A stretch of DNA of 64,000 nt from Streptomyces sp. NBC_00259. Its GTDB lineage: Bacteria; Actinomycetota; Actinomycetes; Streptomycetales; Streptomycetaceae. The stretch lies in contig NZ_CP108080.1 of assembly GCF_036181745.1 (NCBI RefSeq), positions 3,935,501-3,999,500 on the forward strand, read 5' to 3'. Both the position numbers and the translations under genes were made by a program. Below the pieces are notes generated by a model. It was given only the letters and a program-made list of their open reading frames with translations, did not search any database and was not told where the DNA came from. Shown here piece after piece: positions 36,268 to 44,527 of this stretch; positions within the stretch are counted from its first letter, which is position 1, and every line of letters begins with the position of its first letter.

Positions 36268-37644
36268 TCAGGCCTGGGTGAAGGCCCAGATGCCGACCGC
36301 GAAACAGATCAGTGCCACGAGCAGCACCGGGATCGCGACCTTCGGGGGCGGTCCGGGTCGCTTCTGCCGCGCGACCAGGGGGGCGTGGGACGGCGCGTGC
36401 GAGAGCGCGTGCGACGCCATGTGCGCCTGAGGGGGAACCTGAGGGCCCTGGTCGGTGTACTGACGGGTGAGAGCTTGTTCGTACGGAACCGCGGCCGTCC
36501 GGGCCTGGGCGAAGTCCTGCGCCGCGGGGTGATGGGGGGAGGCCGCATGGGCGGGAACGGAGGGCTGGACCGGCTGCGGCTGCGGCGGTGGCGTGGGCTG
36601 GTAGGGCGGCGGGGCGAGATGGAAGGAACCGGTCTCGGAGGCGGCCGGCACCGGGGCGCCGCCCGGAGCGCCCTGCGTGCCCTGTGCGGCTGGTGTGTCC
36701 AGGGCGTCCAGGGCGTCTTGGCCACGTCGGCCGCTCTCGGCATCCGTGGTGGCCTTGCCGTGCGCGGTGGGGCCGTCCGGGCCGAAGCCGACCGGCAGCG
36801 GCCCCAGTTGGTCGAAGACCTCGACCGGCTCGTCGTCGATGCCGGGCTCGGGCAGCATCTCGACCGCGGACGTCAGCGCCTTCCGCGCGCCCGTGGCCGT
36901 ACGGAACCGGGTCTGCGGATCGGGCTGGAGCAGGCCCGCGAGGACCTGCCACAGCGGCTCGGGAATGCCCTGCGGGGCGCCCGGCGTGCCGTGCGCCGCG
37001 AAGTGCTCGACGAGAGCCCGCGAGTCGGGCTTCTGGCCCTGCAACAGATAGAGCGCGACCAGTCCGACCGCGAAGAGATCGGCCGGGAAGTCCGGCTCCG
37101 CGCCCATCATCTGCTCGGGCGCGAAGTAACCGGGCGTTCCCACCACATAGTTGGTCTCGGTCAGCCGGGGCTCGCCCTTGCGCATGGAGATGCCGAAATC
37201 GGACAGCCGCAGATGCGGCCGCCCGGTCCCGGTGGCCTCCAGCAGGATGTTCGCCGGCTTGATGTCGCGGTGCACGACCCCCTCCGCATGCACCGCGGCG
37301 AGACCGGACAGGAGCTGGTCGAGAAGGGAGCAGACGAAGCGCGGCGGCAGCGGCCCGTAGTCGCCGATGACATGCGCCAGCGACCCGCCGCTCACCAGAT
37401 CCATGGTGAACAGCACCTTGTCGTCGTCCGCGGCCCAACTGGCCGGGGCGAGGACATGCGGGTGGTCGATGCGGAGTGCCTGCTCGCGGACGAAGCGCAA
37501 CAGCGCGTGCGCGTCGCTCTGCTGCAGCACCTTGGCAGCCACATAGCGCCGCCGCCGATGGTCCCAGGCACGCCACACCGCGCCGACCCCACCGCGTCCG
37601 ATCGGGTCGATCAGCTCGTACCGACCAGCGAAGACCTCACCCAT
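36268..37644 (-). CDS. Tail-anchored serine/threonine protein kinase
   Basis: A 458-residue Hanks-type kinase. Catalytic residues are intact: Gly loop GRGGVGAVW (17-25), Lys38 in YVAAKVL, HRDIKPAN (125-132), DFG (149-151), activation segment ending GTPGYFAPEQ. After the kinase come about 150 residues rich in Pro/Gln/Ala, then one C-terminal helix (PPKVAIPVLLVALICFAVGIWAF) with almost nothing beyond. It is therefore a cytoplasmic kinase anchored by its tail, without a sensor ectodomain. ATG at 37644 starts the usual GRYEL kinase N-terminus. The HTH gene lies 46 bp upstream and is probably co-transcribed. Confidence 0.93.
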   Translation of the reverse strand: MGEVFAGRYELIDPIGRGGVGAVWRAWDHRRRRYVAAKVLQQSDAHALLRFVREQALRIDHPHVLAPASWAADDDKVLFTMDLVSGGSLAHVIGDYGPLPPRFVCSLLDQLLSGLAAVHAEGVVHRDIKPANILLEATGTGRPHLRLSDFGISMRKGEPRLTETNYVVGTPGYFAPEQMMGAEPDFPADLFAVGLVALYLLQGQKPDSRALVEHFAAHGTPGAPQGIPEPLWQVLAGLLQPDPQTRFRTATGARKALTSAVEMLPEPGIDDEPVEVFDQLGPLPVGFGPDGPTAHGKATTDAESGRRGQDALDALDTPAAQGTQGAPGGAPVPAASETGSFHLAPPPYQPTPPPQPQPVQPSVPAHAASPHHPAAQDFAQARTAAVPYEQALTRQYTDQGPQVPPQAHMASHALSHAPSHAPLVARQKRPGPPPKVAIPVLLVALICFAVGIWAFTQA

Positions 37645-37690
37645 TGCGCTGCGCCCGCTCCCCGTTCCCTGCTTCGGCGTCCTGGTTCGT

Positions 37691-38239
37691 TCAGCTCTGG
37701 TGCGACTCGTAGTGGGCGACCGCCTCCGCCGTGCGCCCGGCGCCGTACACCCGGAGGAACTCTGCCAGTTCCGGGTGGGTCGGGGCGAGGGAGTCCGCCG
37801 CATCGATGATGTCGCCGGCCGCCGCGACGGAGCGGAGCAGCGACTGGATCTCGCGCACCACCCGGCGTACCGTCGGCGCGCCCGAGCTGGTCGTGGTCTG
37901 CCCGGTCCCGGTCAGCACGGATCCGCCCTGCGACTTCTTGATCTCGTCCATGCGAGCCGTGGCCTCCGCCGCGCTGATGCTTCCGTCCGCGACCTGACCG
38001 GTCAGCTCCTGCAGGGCCTGGACGCGCTGGACGACCGCCGGATTGCCGATCTTGGCGCGCTGACCGCTCATCAGCTGGGAGAGCATCGGAGCCGACAGCC
38101 CGAGCACCGCCGCAAGCCGGGCCTGGTTCAGGCCCAGATCATCGATGAGCCGACGGAAGAGCGCCCCCAGCGGCTCCCCGTACCAGCTGCGCTGGAGCTC
38201 TCTGGCTCTGGCGGTTGCGTCCTGCTGTGCAGCATCCAT
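37691..38239 (-). CDS. Helix-turn-helix DNA-binding protein
   Basis: A 182-residue XRE-type regulator. The HTH is around residues 35-75 (LNQARLAAVLGLSAPMLSQLMSGQRAKIGN). The rest is helical, with a middle segment rich in Gly/Thr/Ser. The C-terminal region (ELAEFLRVYGAGRTAEAVAHYESHQ) is predicted all-alpha. Targets unknown. It lies immediately upstream of the tail-anchored kinase on the same strand, so it may be a partner or substrate. It is divergent from tRNA-Ala. Confidence 0.88.
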   Translation of the reverse strand: MDAAQQDATARARELQRSWYGEPLGALFRRLIDDLGLNQARLAAVLGLSAPMLSQLMSGQRAKIGNPAVVQRVQALQELTGQVADGSISAAEATARMDEIKKSQGGSVLTGTGQTTTSSGAPTVRRVVREIQSLLRSVAAAGDIIDAADSLAPTHPELAEFLRVYGAGRTAEAVAHYESHQS

Positions 38240-38379
38240 GTGCGTCTCCCCATCGCTTCCCCTGGCGTGGCTTCGCTGATGCGAACCCGACGAGCATCTT
38301 ACGGAGCGTGGTCGGATACCGGGAGCCCCAATCCTTTTGTGAGATCTCGGGGGTGACCCGGTACTCTGGTCTCCGTTCC

Positions 38380-38452
38380 GGGGCCTTAGCTCAGTTGGTA
38401 GAGCGCTGTCTTTGCATGGCAGATGTCAGGGGTTCGACTCCCCTAGGCTCCA
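38380..38452 (+). tRNA. tRNA-Ala (TGC)
   Basis: Cloverleaf with acceptor GGGGCCT/AGGCTCC (one G-T pair), D-loop AGCTCAGTTGGTAGAGC, anticodon TGC at 38413-38415 and T-arm GGGGTTCGACTCCCC. CCA is not encoded (discriminator A followed by CA), so it needs the CCA-adding enzyme. Confidence 0.97.
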
Positions 38453-38460
38453 CAACCCGG

Positions 38461-38500
38461 AAGCCCCTCTGAACTGCGAGAACGCGGATCGGAGGGGCTT
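38461..38500 (+). terminator. tRNA-Ala terminator
   Basis: 9-bp stem AAGCCCCTC/GAGGGGCTT (38461-38469 with 38492-38500) extended by wobble pairs, followed by TTCCCG. It is a T-tailed terminator. Confidence 0.85.
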
Positions 38501-38529
38501 TTCCCGTTATGCACCGCTAACCTACTTGC

Positions 38530-38949
38530 ATGAGCGTGCAAGGAGAGTCGTGGGACGCGGACGCCGCGGACCGCACGGTGACGGTGCTCAAGGCGGTGGC
38601 CGACCCCTCGCGCTACCGGCTGCTGTGGGCGCTGAGCAGGCAGGAGCTTCCGGTGAGCGGGCTCGCCGAGATGCTCGGGGCCCATGTCGCCGCGACCTCC
38701 CAGCATTTGGCGAAGCTGCGGGCCGCCGGTCTCGTGGCGTCCCGGCGGGAGGGGACGCGTATCTACTACCGGGCGGTCGAAGGCGTACGGGGACTGCTGG
38801 AGGAGGCGTCGCTGGTCGCGGGCCGCTCCGAGGCGGAACGTGCGGTCCGTACCGGTCAGGCGGACGAGGCCGCGTCGATCGCGTCGGTCGCCTCGGTCCC
38901 GCAGGCGCCGGGGACGCGGTCCCCGCGGCAGCCGGTGGTCGACCTCTAG
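38530..38949 (+). CDS. ArsR-family transcriptional regulator
   Basis: A 139-residue winged-helix regulator. The HTH spans residues 20-80 (KAVADPSRYRLLWALSRQELPVSGLAEMLG, then AATSQHLAKLRAAGLVASRREGTRIYYR). There is no clear cysteine metal-binding box (ELCVCDL) in the recognition helix, so a metal-independent effector is more likely. The C-terminal 40 residues are Ala/Ser-rich. ATG at 38530. No obvious regulated partner is adjacent. Confidence 0.88.
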   Translation: MSVQGESWDADAADRTVTVLKAVADPSRYRLLWALSRQELPVSGLAEMLGAHVAATSQHLAKLRAAGLVASRREGTRIYYRAVEGVRGLLEEASLVAGRSEAERAVRTGQADEAASIASVASVPQAPGTRSPRQPVVDL

Positions 38950-39326
38950 TAAGCCCGTTCCGCGCCGGGAGCACCTCATCGGCGCAAGCGCCCGCGACCC
39001 TTTTCTCCGACGCCGAGGGGAACGAGTGCCCGGCGACGCCCAGCGTCCCCGGTCCGTGCGGACATCGCCGCAGGTGGCAGGCCTGTCGAGGTGCGTGGCG
39101 GATCCGCCACCATCAGGTGTTCGGCAGGCCGGGGCCCTGGAGGGCCGCCCCCGGGCCGGCGAAGTCCCTCTACAACCACTCCGCCGTGGTCCGCACCCGC
39201 AGTTGCTCCGGACGGGTGGTGTTCATCGGAAGATCCGCCGACCCGTGGCGCAGGTCCCACGATTCCCAAGATGCGTCCACATCATGAGGAAGGTATGTAA
39301 AACGCCCAATCCGAAAGTGAGGGGCC
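38950..39326. other. Non-coding stretch with a 16-bp palindrome
   Basis: 377 bp without a supportable gene. It holds a perfect palindrome GTGGCGGATCCGCCAC (39095-39110), a possible operator or stem, and an AT-richer stretch just before the next gene (39282-39315) where its promoter is likely. Confidence 0.5.
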
Positions 39327-39749
39327 ATGGCCGCCGTCAAGGTCACCACGTTGTGGACCGCCTTCATCTCCCTGCTCGTCACCCTGCTCGCCTCCCTGGG
39401 ATTCGCCACCTCCGCCAAGGCTGCTCAGCAGCCTGCCCCTCGGCAGCCCGAGGGCCCCGCCGAGCAGGAGCCCACCGTCCCCGGCGCGCGGAACGCCGGC
39501 GCGCAGGAGCATCTCCGGAGAACGGATACGGCGCATACGGCTGCCGCGGAGCTGCACGGGTTCTGGCAGCAGGTGGTCCGCGCGAGGACTCCCCGCGAAC
39601 GCTCGCTGCCGCCGACCATCAAGCAGCGCATCGGTGCCGAGGCCCATGGTTCCTCCCCCGCCGTCCGGCACCTGCCCGCCCTGGACGCCGAGGCTCAGGA
39701 CTCCTCGTTCATGAGCGACGACGCCGCGCCCGTCGCGGCGGCAGCATGA
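39327..39749 (+). CDS. Small exported/anchored protein (DUF6344-like)
   Basis: 140 residues from ATG 39327 behind GAGGGG. An N-terminal hydrophobic helix (residues 7-28, ending SAKAA) is either a signal peptide or an anchor. The remainder is polar, Ala/Glu/Pro-rich with a few His and no cysteine. It resembles streptomycete small proteins annotated DUF6344. Function unknown. A bidirectional terminator separates it from the convergent DUF5324 gene. Confidence 0.75.
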   Translation: MAAVKVTTLWTAFISLLVTLLASLGFATSAKAAQQPAPRQPEGPAEQEPTVPGARNAGAQEHLRRTDTAHTAAAELHGFWQQVVRARTPRERSLPPTIKQRIGAEAHGSSPAVRHLPALDAEAQDSSFMSDDAAPVAAAA

Positions 39750-39781
39750 GGCGCCGGGAAGCTTTCGGCTCTCCCGGCGCC
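39750..39781. terminator. Bidirectional terminator
   Basis: 10-bp GC stem (39750-39759 with 39772-39781) in the gap between two convergent genes, with additional inner pairing AGC/GCT in the loop. Confidence 0.8.
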
Positions 39782-39813
39782 CGCTGCCCCGAACGACGTG
39801 TGGTGAAAGTCGG

Positions 39814-40506
39814 TCAGCGACGGTCCTCGCGGTCCGAACCGGTCTCGTCCTCCGACTGCTTCGCCTGAACCTCCGGGTCCGGCACCGAACGGTCGTTGCC
39901 GTCCACCGACGACAGCGGACGGTCCGACACCTCGGTCGGCGCGGGAGGTTCGACCAGCCAGTCCGGGTTGGCCTGCTTGTCCCACCACTTCCACGCGGCG
40001 AACAGTCCAGCGGCGACGACGCCGAGCACGACCGCACCCTTCACGGCACGACCGCACGTGGCACGACGCTCGTTCCTCCTCGCAAGCTTCCTGATGTCCT
40101 CCGCCGAGACCGAACCACGCAACGCGGCCAGAGCGGCAGCGGAGCGGGTGACGGCCTCCTGCCCGACAGGCTGAGCGACGGCGACCGCCTGCTCGAATCG
40201 CGGCGTGGTGTATTCCGCCGCCTGACGTGCGGCATTCCGGGTCATGACGGCGGCCCGCTGTGCCGCGTCGTCCACCGCCGGCGGAACATGCGGTGCGACA
40301 TAGGAGTCGTACTGAACACGGGCCTGACGGCGAGCCTGATGCGCGGCTCGCGTCACCTTCGGCCCAAGGCGCACCCGAGCCTCGTGCGCGTATTGCGCGG
40401 CTTGGTCCTTGGCCGTACCGGCGTAGGGCGCCACCACTTCCGCGGCGTGCAGCACGCTCTCCTTCGCCGTGTCGGTCGCGGCGCGCACGCTGTCCATGCG
40501 GGTCAC
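39814..40506 (-). CDS. DUF5324-type single-pass membrane protein
   Basis: A 230-residue protein. A long amphipathic, Ala/Arg/Gln-rich helical N-terminal half (TAKESVLHAAEVVAPYAGTAKDQ, repeated YxxxAR pattern) recalls apolipoprotein- or LEA-like helices. One transmembrane helix lies near residues 160-182 (AVKGAVVLGVVAAGLFAAWKWW), and an acidic tail ends the protein. GTG at 40506 is preceded by a strong GGAGGAGGA. Upstream in-frame codons to 40689 are rejected because the cyclophilin promoter must lie there. Function unknown. Confidence 0.82.
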   Translation of the reverse strand: MTRMDSVRAATDTAKESVLHAAEVVAPYAGTAKDQAAQYAHEARVRLGPKVTRAAHQARRQARVQYDSYVAPHVPPAVDDAAQRAAVMTRNAARQAAEYTTPRFEQAVAVAQPVGQEAVTRSAAALAALRGSVSAEDIRKLARRNERRATCGRAVKGAVVLGVVAAGLFAAWKWWDKQANPDWLVEPPAPTEVSDRPLSSVDGNDRSVPDPEVQAKQSEDETGSDREDRR

Positions 40507-40712
40507 GGGATCCTCCTCCTCGGTGGCGTTCGCGGGGGTCTGGGGCGTTGTAGACCCAGCCAAGGCACAGTGCGCCTTTCCACCCTTTTCGAAATCATGC
40601 CTGCTGGGGTCGGGCTCGGCATGCGGGACGGGCATCCGGGTCATTTTCTTCTTGGGCGGCCGTTCCGTGCGAGGATCGGGTGACGTCACAGAGGACTTAC
40701 GGAAGGCACATC

Positions 40713-41246
40713 GTGGCCGAGCAGCTCTACGCCACCCTGAAGACCAATCACGGCGACATCGACATCCGGCTTCTGCCGAACCACGCGCCGAAGACGGTCA
40801 AGAACTTCGTCGAGCTCGCCAAGGGTGAGCGTGAGTGGACGAACCCGGCGACCGGCAAGAGGTCCACGGACAAGCTGTACGACGGCACGGTCTTCCACCG
40901 GGTGATCAGCGGCTTCATGATCCAGGGCGGCGACCCGCTGGGCAACGGCACCGGCGGCCCGGGCTACGAGTTCGCCGACGAGTTCCACCCGGACCTGGCC
41001 TTCGACAAGCCGTACCTGCTGGCCATGGCCAACGCCGGCCCGGGCACCAACGGCTCGCAGTTCTTCATCACGGTGGCCCCCACCGCCTGGCTGACCCGCA
41101 AGCACACCATCTTCGGTGAGGTCGCCGACGAGGCCAGCCGGAAGATCGTGGACACCATCGCCGCGGCGCAGACCAACCCGCGCACCGACCGCCCGCTGAA
41201 CGACGTGGTGATCGAGTCCGTCGTGGTCGAGACCCGCGAGGGCTGA
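40713..41246 (+). CDS. ppiA: Cyclophilin-type peptidyl-prolyl isomerase
   Basis: A 177-residue cytoplasmic prolyl cis-trans isomerase. Active-site motifs are visible: FHRVISGFMIQGGDP (Arg and Phe of the catalytic site), MANAGPGTNGSQFFIT and KHTIFGEV. There is no signal peptide. GTG at 40713 follows GGAAGG; an upstream in-frame codon at 40680 is rejected. In mycobacteria ppiA holds the same place between gyrA and crgA. It may help fold envelope or secreted proteins, but no specific client is known. Confidence 0.94.
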   Translation: MAEQLYATLKTNHGDIDIRLLPNHAPKTVKNFVELAKGEREWTNPATGKRSTDKLYDGTVFHRVISGFMIQGGDPLGNGTGGPGYEFADEFHPDLAFDKPYLLAMANAGPGTNGSQFFITVAPTAWLTRKHTIFGEVADEASRKIVDTIAAAQTNPRTDRPLNDVVIESVVVETREG

Positions 41247-41281
41247 GCCCGTCCGGGCCCTTCCCGGCCCGGGAACCTTTC

Positions 41282-41312
41282 CGCCCCGCTCGTCCGTAAG
41301 ACGAGCGGGGCG
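41282..41312 (+). terminator. ppiA terminator
   Basis: Perfect 12-bp stem (41282-41293 with 41301-41312), 7-base loop. Confidence 0.9.
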
Positions 41313-41359
41313 AAGCATTGCGCGGAAGACCCGCCGGACGCTGAAGACGAGGGGACGTC

Positions 41360-42259
41360 ATGGATCAGGCGCCAGGAAGCCCGGACCAGCCCCAGGCGGC
41401 ACAGGGGCTGCCGAGCTGTTACCGGCACCCGGGCCGGGAGACCGGCATCAGCTGTACCCGCTGCGAGCGGCCGATCTGTCCGGAGTGCATGGTCAGCGCC
41501 TCGGTCGGCTTCCAGTGCCCGGAGTGCGTCCGCACCGGATCCGGCACGGGGCACGCCGCGAGCGCGAGCCGTCCTCGGACGATCGCGGGCGGCGCGGTCA
41601 CGGCCGGCGACCCGCGGCTGATCACCAAGATCCTCATCGGCCTGAATCTCGCCGTGTTCATCGCGGTCCTCGTCGACCGGCAGCGGGTGGTCAGCGAGCT
41701 GATCCTGGTCGGAGCCTGGCCCGCGCCGCCGTACTTCGTGGTCGACGGTGTCGCCGACGGCCAGTGGTACCGGCTGCTCACCTCGGCCTTCCTCCACCAG
41801 GAGATCTGGCACATCGCCTTCAACATGCTGGGGCTCTGGTGGCTCGGCGGCCCGCTGGAGGCGGCCCTCGGCAGGCTGCGCTACCTCTCGCTCTTCCTGC
41901 TGTCGGCCCTGGCGGGCAGCGCGGCCGCCTATCTCCTCGCCGATCCGACGACCGGGACGCTGGGCGCCTCCGGCGGCGTCTTCGGTCTGCTCGGTGCCAC
42001 CGTGGTGCTGATGCGCCGCCTCAACTACGACATGCGCCCGGTTCTCGCGCTGCTCGTGCTGAACCTGCTCTTCACCTTCACCTGGGGCGGCATCTCCTGG
42101 CAGGCGCACGTGGGCGGGCTGGTCGCGGGCACCGCCATCGCCTTCGGCATGGTGCACGCCCCGCGAGAGCGGCGGGCCCTCGTGCAGTACGGGACGTGTG
42201 CGCTCGTCCTGGCCGTCATCGTCGTCATCGTCGTACTGAGGACCGCCGCGCTCAGCTGA
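41360..42259 (+). CDS. Rhomboid intramembrane serine protease with N-terminal zinc finger
   Basis: 299 residues. Residues 18-60 form a B-box-like zinc finger (CYRHPGRETGISCTRC, then CPECMVSASVGFQCPECV; six or more Cys/His ligands). Six transmembrane helices follow. Catalytic Ser204 is in GASGG and His250 in QAHVGG, and the His151/Asn155 oxyanion pair is in HIAFNMLGLW, so the protease should be active. ATG at 41360 follows GAGGGGACGTC. Substrate unknown; rhomboids cleave single-pass membrane proteins, several of which are encoded nearby. Confidence 0.94.
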   Translation: MDQAPGSPDQPQAAQGLPSCYRHPGRETGISCTRCERPICPECMVSASVGFQCPECVRTGSGTGHAASASRPRTIAGGAVTAGDPRLITKILIGLNLAVFIAVLVDRQRVVSELILVGAWPAPPYFVVDGVADGQWYRLLTSAFLHQEIWHIAFNMLGLWWLGGPLEAALGRLRYLSLFLLSALAGSAAAYLLADPTTGTLGASGGVFGLLGATVVLMRRLNYDMRPVLALLVLNLLFTFTWGGISWQAHVGGLVAGTAIAFGMVHAPRERRALVQYGTCALVLAVIVVIVVLRTAALS

Positions 42260-42278
42260 GCGTGAGCTTTCCCCAAGG

Positions 42279-42490
42279 TTGTCCACAGCGTGTGGTGGAT
42301 CTTGTGCATGCCGTGGAGAACAACTGTGCCCCTTGTCGCTGAACTGGGCTTTCCCAGTAACGACAAGGGGCGGGATGAGGCATCCGATGTCGCTGGAATG
42401 GCCTCAGCAGTCACATCGGCGTCAACCCTCCCTGAGTTATCCACAGATCGTCAGACCTTTTCCCACGGCTGTGGACGACGCTGTGGATAA
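42279..42490. promoter_or_regulatory. Extra-origin cluster of DnaA boxes
   Basis: Four boxes in 212 bp. TTGTCCACA (42279-42287) is perfect, TTATCCACA (42437-42445) is perfect, TGTGGACGA (42470-42478) is the reverse of TCGTCCACA, and TGTGGATAA (42482-42490) is the reverse of a perfect TTATCCACA. These match the strongest consensus better than most boxes in oriC. They lie between the rhomboid and crgA genes, which converge. Confidence 0.75.
42328..42371. terminator. Long hairpin between rhomboid gene and crgA
   Basis: Outer stem GCCCCTTGTCG/CGACAAGGGGC (42328-42338 with 42361-42371) enclosing an inner ACTGGG/CCCAGT stem, a double-stem hairpin in the convergent gap. Confidence 0.75.
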
Positions 42491-42525
42491 CTTCAGGGCA
42501 GAGCTTGACAACGACTAGCTCGGCG

Positions 42526-42783
42526 CTACTTCCACTGTGTGGAGACGGCGAAGCCGCCGGCGATGAAGCCGAAGCCGACCACGATGTTCCAGTTGCCGAG
42601 CGACTGGACGGGCAGCCGGCCGTCGGTGACGTAGAAGACGACGATCCACGCCAGTCCGATCAGGAACAGCGCCAGCATCACAGGAGCGACCCAGCTGTGA
42701 CTCGACAGCTTGATGTTGGTCGCCTGCTTCGAGGACGGCGGGGGCGTGAAGTCGGCCTTCTTGCGGATACGTGACTTCGGCAC
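42526..42783 (-). CDS. crgA: Cell division protein CrgA
   Basis: An 85-residue inhibitor/coordinator of septation known from streptomycetes, where it influences FtsZ ring formation in aerial hyphae and interacts with division proteins. The conserved start is PKSRIRKKADFTPPP, followed by two transmembrane helices (VAPVMLALFLIGLAWIVVFYV and WNIVVGFGFIAGGFAVS). GTG at 42783. The downstream side holds the DnaA-box cluster. It is divergent from the DUF881 gene. Confidence 0.96.
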   Translation of the reverse strand: MPKSRIRKKADFTPPPSSKQATNIKLSSHSWVAPVMLALFLIGLAWIVVFYVTDGRLPVQSLGNWNIVVGFGFIAGGFAVSTQWK

Positions 42784-42923
42784 GAGGGACTCTCCTGTCG
42801 ATGCGCTGCGTGACCGCGCAGGGGAAACTGTGGCTGGCGCCGGGCGGGGGCGAGGGGGACCTGGGCCTCCCCCGGGCGTCCGTTAGCGTAGTGCTTCCAC
42901 GGCGCCTGAAGGGTAAGGGTACG

Positions 42924-43691
42924 TTGAGCAATTCCGCCGACTCCCCCGGTGGGCCGGTCCGTCGCTTCTCGTGGCGGCCGGTCCGGCTGCTGACGGCTGC
43001 CGTTTTCGCACTCGCCGGACTGATCTTCGTCACCAGCTTCAACACGGCCAAGGGCACCAACCTCCGGACCGACGACTCGCTGCTGAAGCTCTCCGATCTC
43101 ATCCAGCAGCGCAGCGACAAGAACGCGAAGCTCGACGAGTCCACGGCGGCGGTCCGCAAGGACGTCGACGCTCTCGCCGGCCGTGACGACGGCTCCACCA
43201 AGGCCGAGGACGAGAAACTCCGGGCGCTGGAGGCCGCCGCGGGGACCACGAAGCTGAGCGGTCAGGCCGTTTCCGTCACCCTCAATGATGCTCCCCAGAA
43301 CGCCCAGGCAGCACCCGGCTACCCGGAACCGCAGGCCAATGATCTGGTCATCCACCAGCAGGATCTGCAGGCCGTGGTCAACGCCCTCTGGCAGGGCGGG
43401 GCCAAGGGCATCCAGGTCATGGACCAGCGGCTGATCTCCACCAGCGCCGTGCGCTGCGTCGGCAACACGCTGATCCTCCAGGGCCGTGTCTACTCGCCGC
43501 CGTACAAGGTCACGGCCGTCGGCGACCCGGACAGGCTCAAGCGGGCGCTGACCGCCTCCCCGGCCATCCAGAACTACCAGCTGTATGTGACGGCGTACGG
43601 ACTGGGCTGGAAAGTCGACGAGCGCGAGGCGGTGACTCTCCCCGGCTACTCGGGCACAGTGGATCTCCACCACGCGAAGCCCGTGCAGTAG
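42924..43691 (+). CDS. DUF881 membrane-anchored protein
   Basis: 255 residues from TTG 42924, preceded by AAGGG. A short basic N-terminus and one membrane helix (residues 22-40, LLTAAVFALAGLIFVTSF) lead an exported coiled-coil segment and the DUF881 domain. Its landmarks are the VSVTLNDAP, NDLVIHQQDLQAVVNALWQGGAKGI and CVGNTLILQGRVYSPPY motifs. It is the counterpart of the mycobacterial gene between crgA and trpG (Rv0012). Function unknown; probably division- or envelope-related from its neighbours. It begins the rightward sortase run. Confidence 0.9.
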   Translation: MSNSADSPGGPVRRFSWRPVRLLTAAVFALAGLIFVTSFNTAKGTNLRTDDSLLKLSDLIQQRSDKNAKLDESTAAVRKDVDALAGRDDGSTKAEDEKLRALEAAAGTTKLSGQAVSVTLNDAPQNAQAAPGYPEPQANDLVIHQQDLQAVVNALWQGGAKGIQVMDQRLISTSAVRCVGNTLILQGRVYSPPYKVTAVGDPDRLKRALTASPAIQNYQLYVTAYGLGWKVDEREAVTLPGYSGTVDLHHAKPVQ

Positions 43692-43709
43692 CCCCGGGGA
43701 GGCCGGCCG

Positions 43710-44471
43710 GTGTCGGTGCGACTGATCGTCAGGACGTTCAGTGAGATCTGCATCACCGTTGGCACAGTGATCGTGCTCTTCGTGGTGTACGTGCTGTTCT
43801 GGACCGGGGTGAAGGCCCAGGGCGCGACGGACGGGGAGATCGTCAGGCTCCAGGAGGAGTGGGCCCGGCAGCCGGTGGAGCCCCAGGCTTCCGGCCCCGC
43901 CGCCGCTCCGTCCCCCGATCCCGCCCCTACATCCTCGGCTCCCGCCTCCTCGTCGCCGACTCCCGCCCCTTCGGCGAAGCCGTACGAGACCGGTCGGCCC
44001 TTCGCCGTCATGTACATCCCGCGCTTCGGCGAGGGCTGGGACTGGCCCGTGTTGGAGGGGACGGCGGCCCGGACCCTGAAGAAGGGGCTCGGGCACTACG
44101 CGTCCACCGCACGGCTCGGCGCGACCGGGAACTTCTCGGTGGCCGGGCACCGGCGCACCTACGGGGACCCGTTCAAGGACTTCCCGCGGCTGCGGCCGGG
44201 CGACGCGGTGATCGTCAACGACGGGACGACCTGGTTCACGTACCGGATACGGAACGAGCCGTACCGCACCGTTCCGGGTGATGTCGGGGTCATCGACGCC
44301 GTCCCTGCGCCACTGGAGAAGAACGCGGCCGGATTCGACGGGCCGGGCCGCTATCTGACGCTCACCACCTGCGATCCGGAGTGGGGAAGCAGCCACCGGC
44401 TGGTCGTCTGGGCGCACCTGGATGCCACGCAGCCTGTGACCGACGGCAAGCCGGAAGCTTTCCACAGCTGA
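43710..44471 (+). CDS. Class E sortase (first)
   Basis: A 253-residue membrane-bound transpeptidase that would attach surface proteins with LAXTG-type signals to peptidoglycan. N-terminal anchor helix (residues 10-30), Ser/Pro/Ala-rich stalk (about 60-90), then the sortase barrel. The catalytic triad is complete: His147 in AGHRRTYGDPF, Cys221 in LTLTTCDPEW, Arg230 in SSHRLVVW. GTG at 43710 starts 18 bp after the DUF881 stop. The Asp after Cys is unusual (CDP rather than CTP in the two sister sortases), which may mark a different substrate preference. Confidence 0.9.
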   Translation: MSVRLIVRTFSEICITVGTVIVLFVVYVLFWTGVKAQGATDGEIVRLQEEWARQPVEPQASGPAAAPSPDPAPTSSAPASSSPTPAPSAKPYETGRPFAVMYIPRFGEGWDWPVLEGTAARTLKKGLGHYASTARLGATGNFSVAGHRRTYGDPFKDFPRLRPGDAVIVNDGTTWFTYRIRNEPYRTVPGDVGVIDAVPAPLEKNAAGFDGPGRYLTLTTCDPEWGSSHRLVVWAHLDATQPVTDGKPEAFHS

Positions 44472-44527
44472 CCCACGCGCCCCCGGCGCCCTTTAGTCTG
44501 GTCCCGTACCGAACGGAAAGGGACGGC

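Noticed and set aside
38976..39269. Minus-strand 97-codon frame in the ArsR downstream gap
   Set aside because: Low-complexity Gly/Pro/Arg, no ribosome binding site or recognisable feature.
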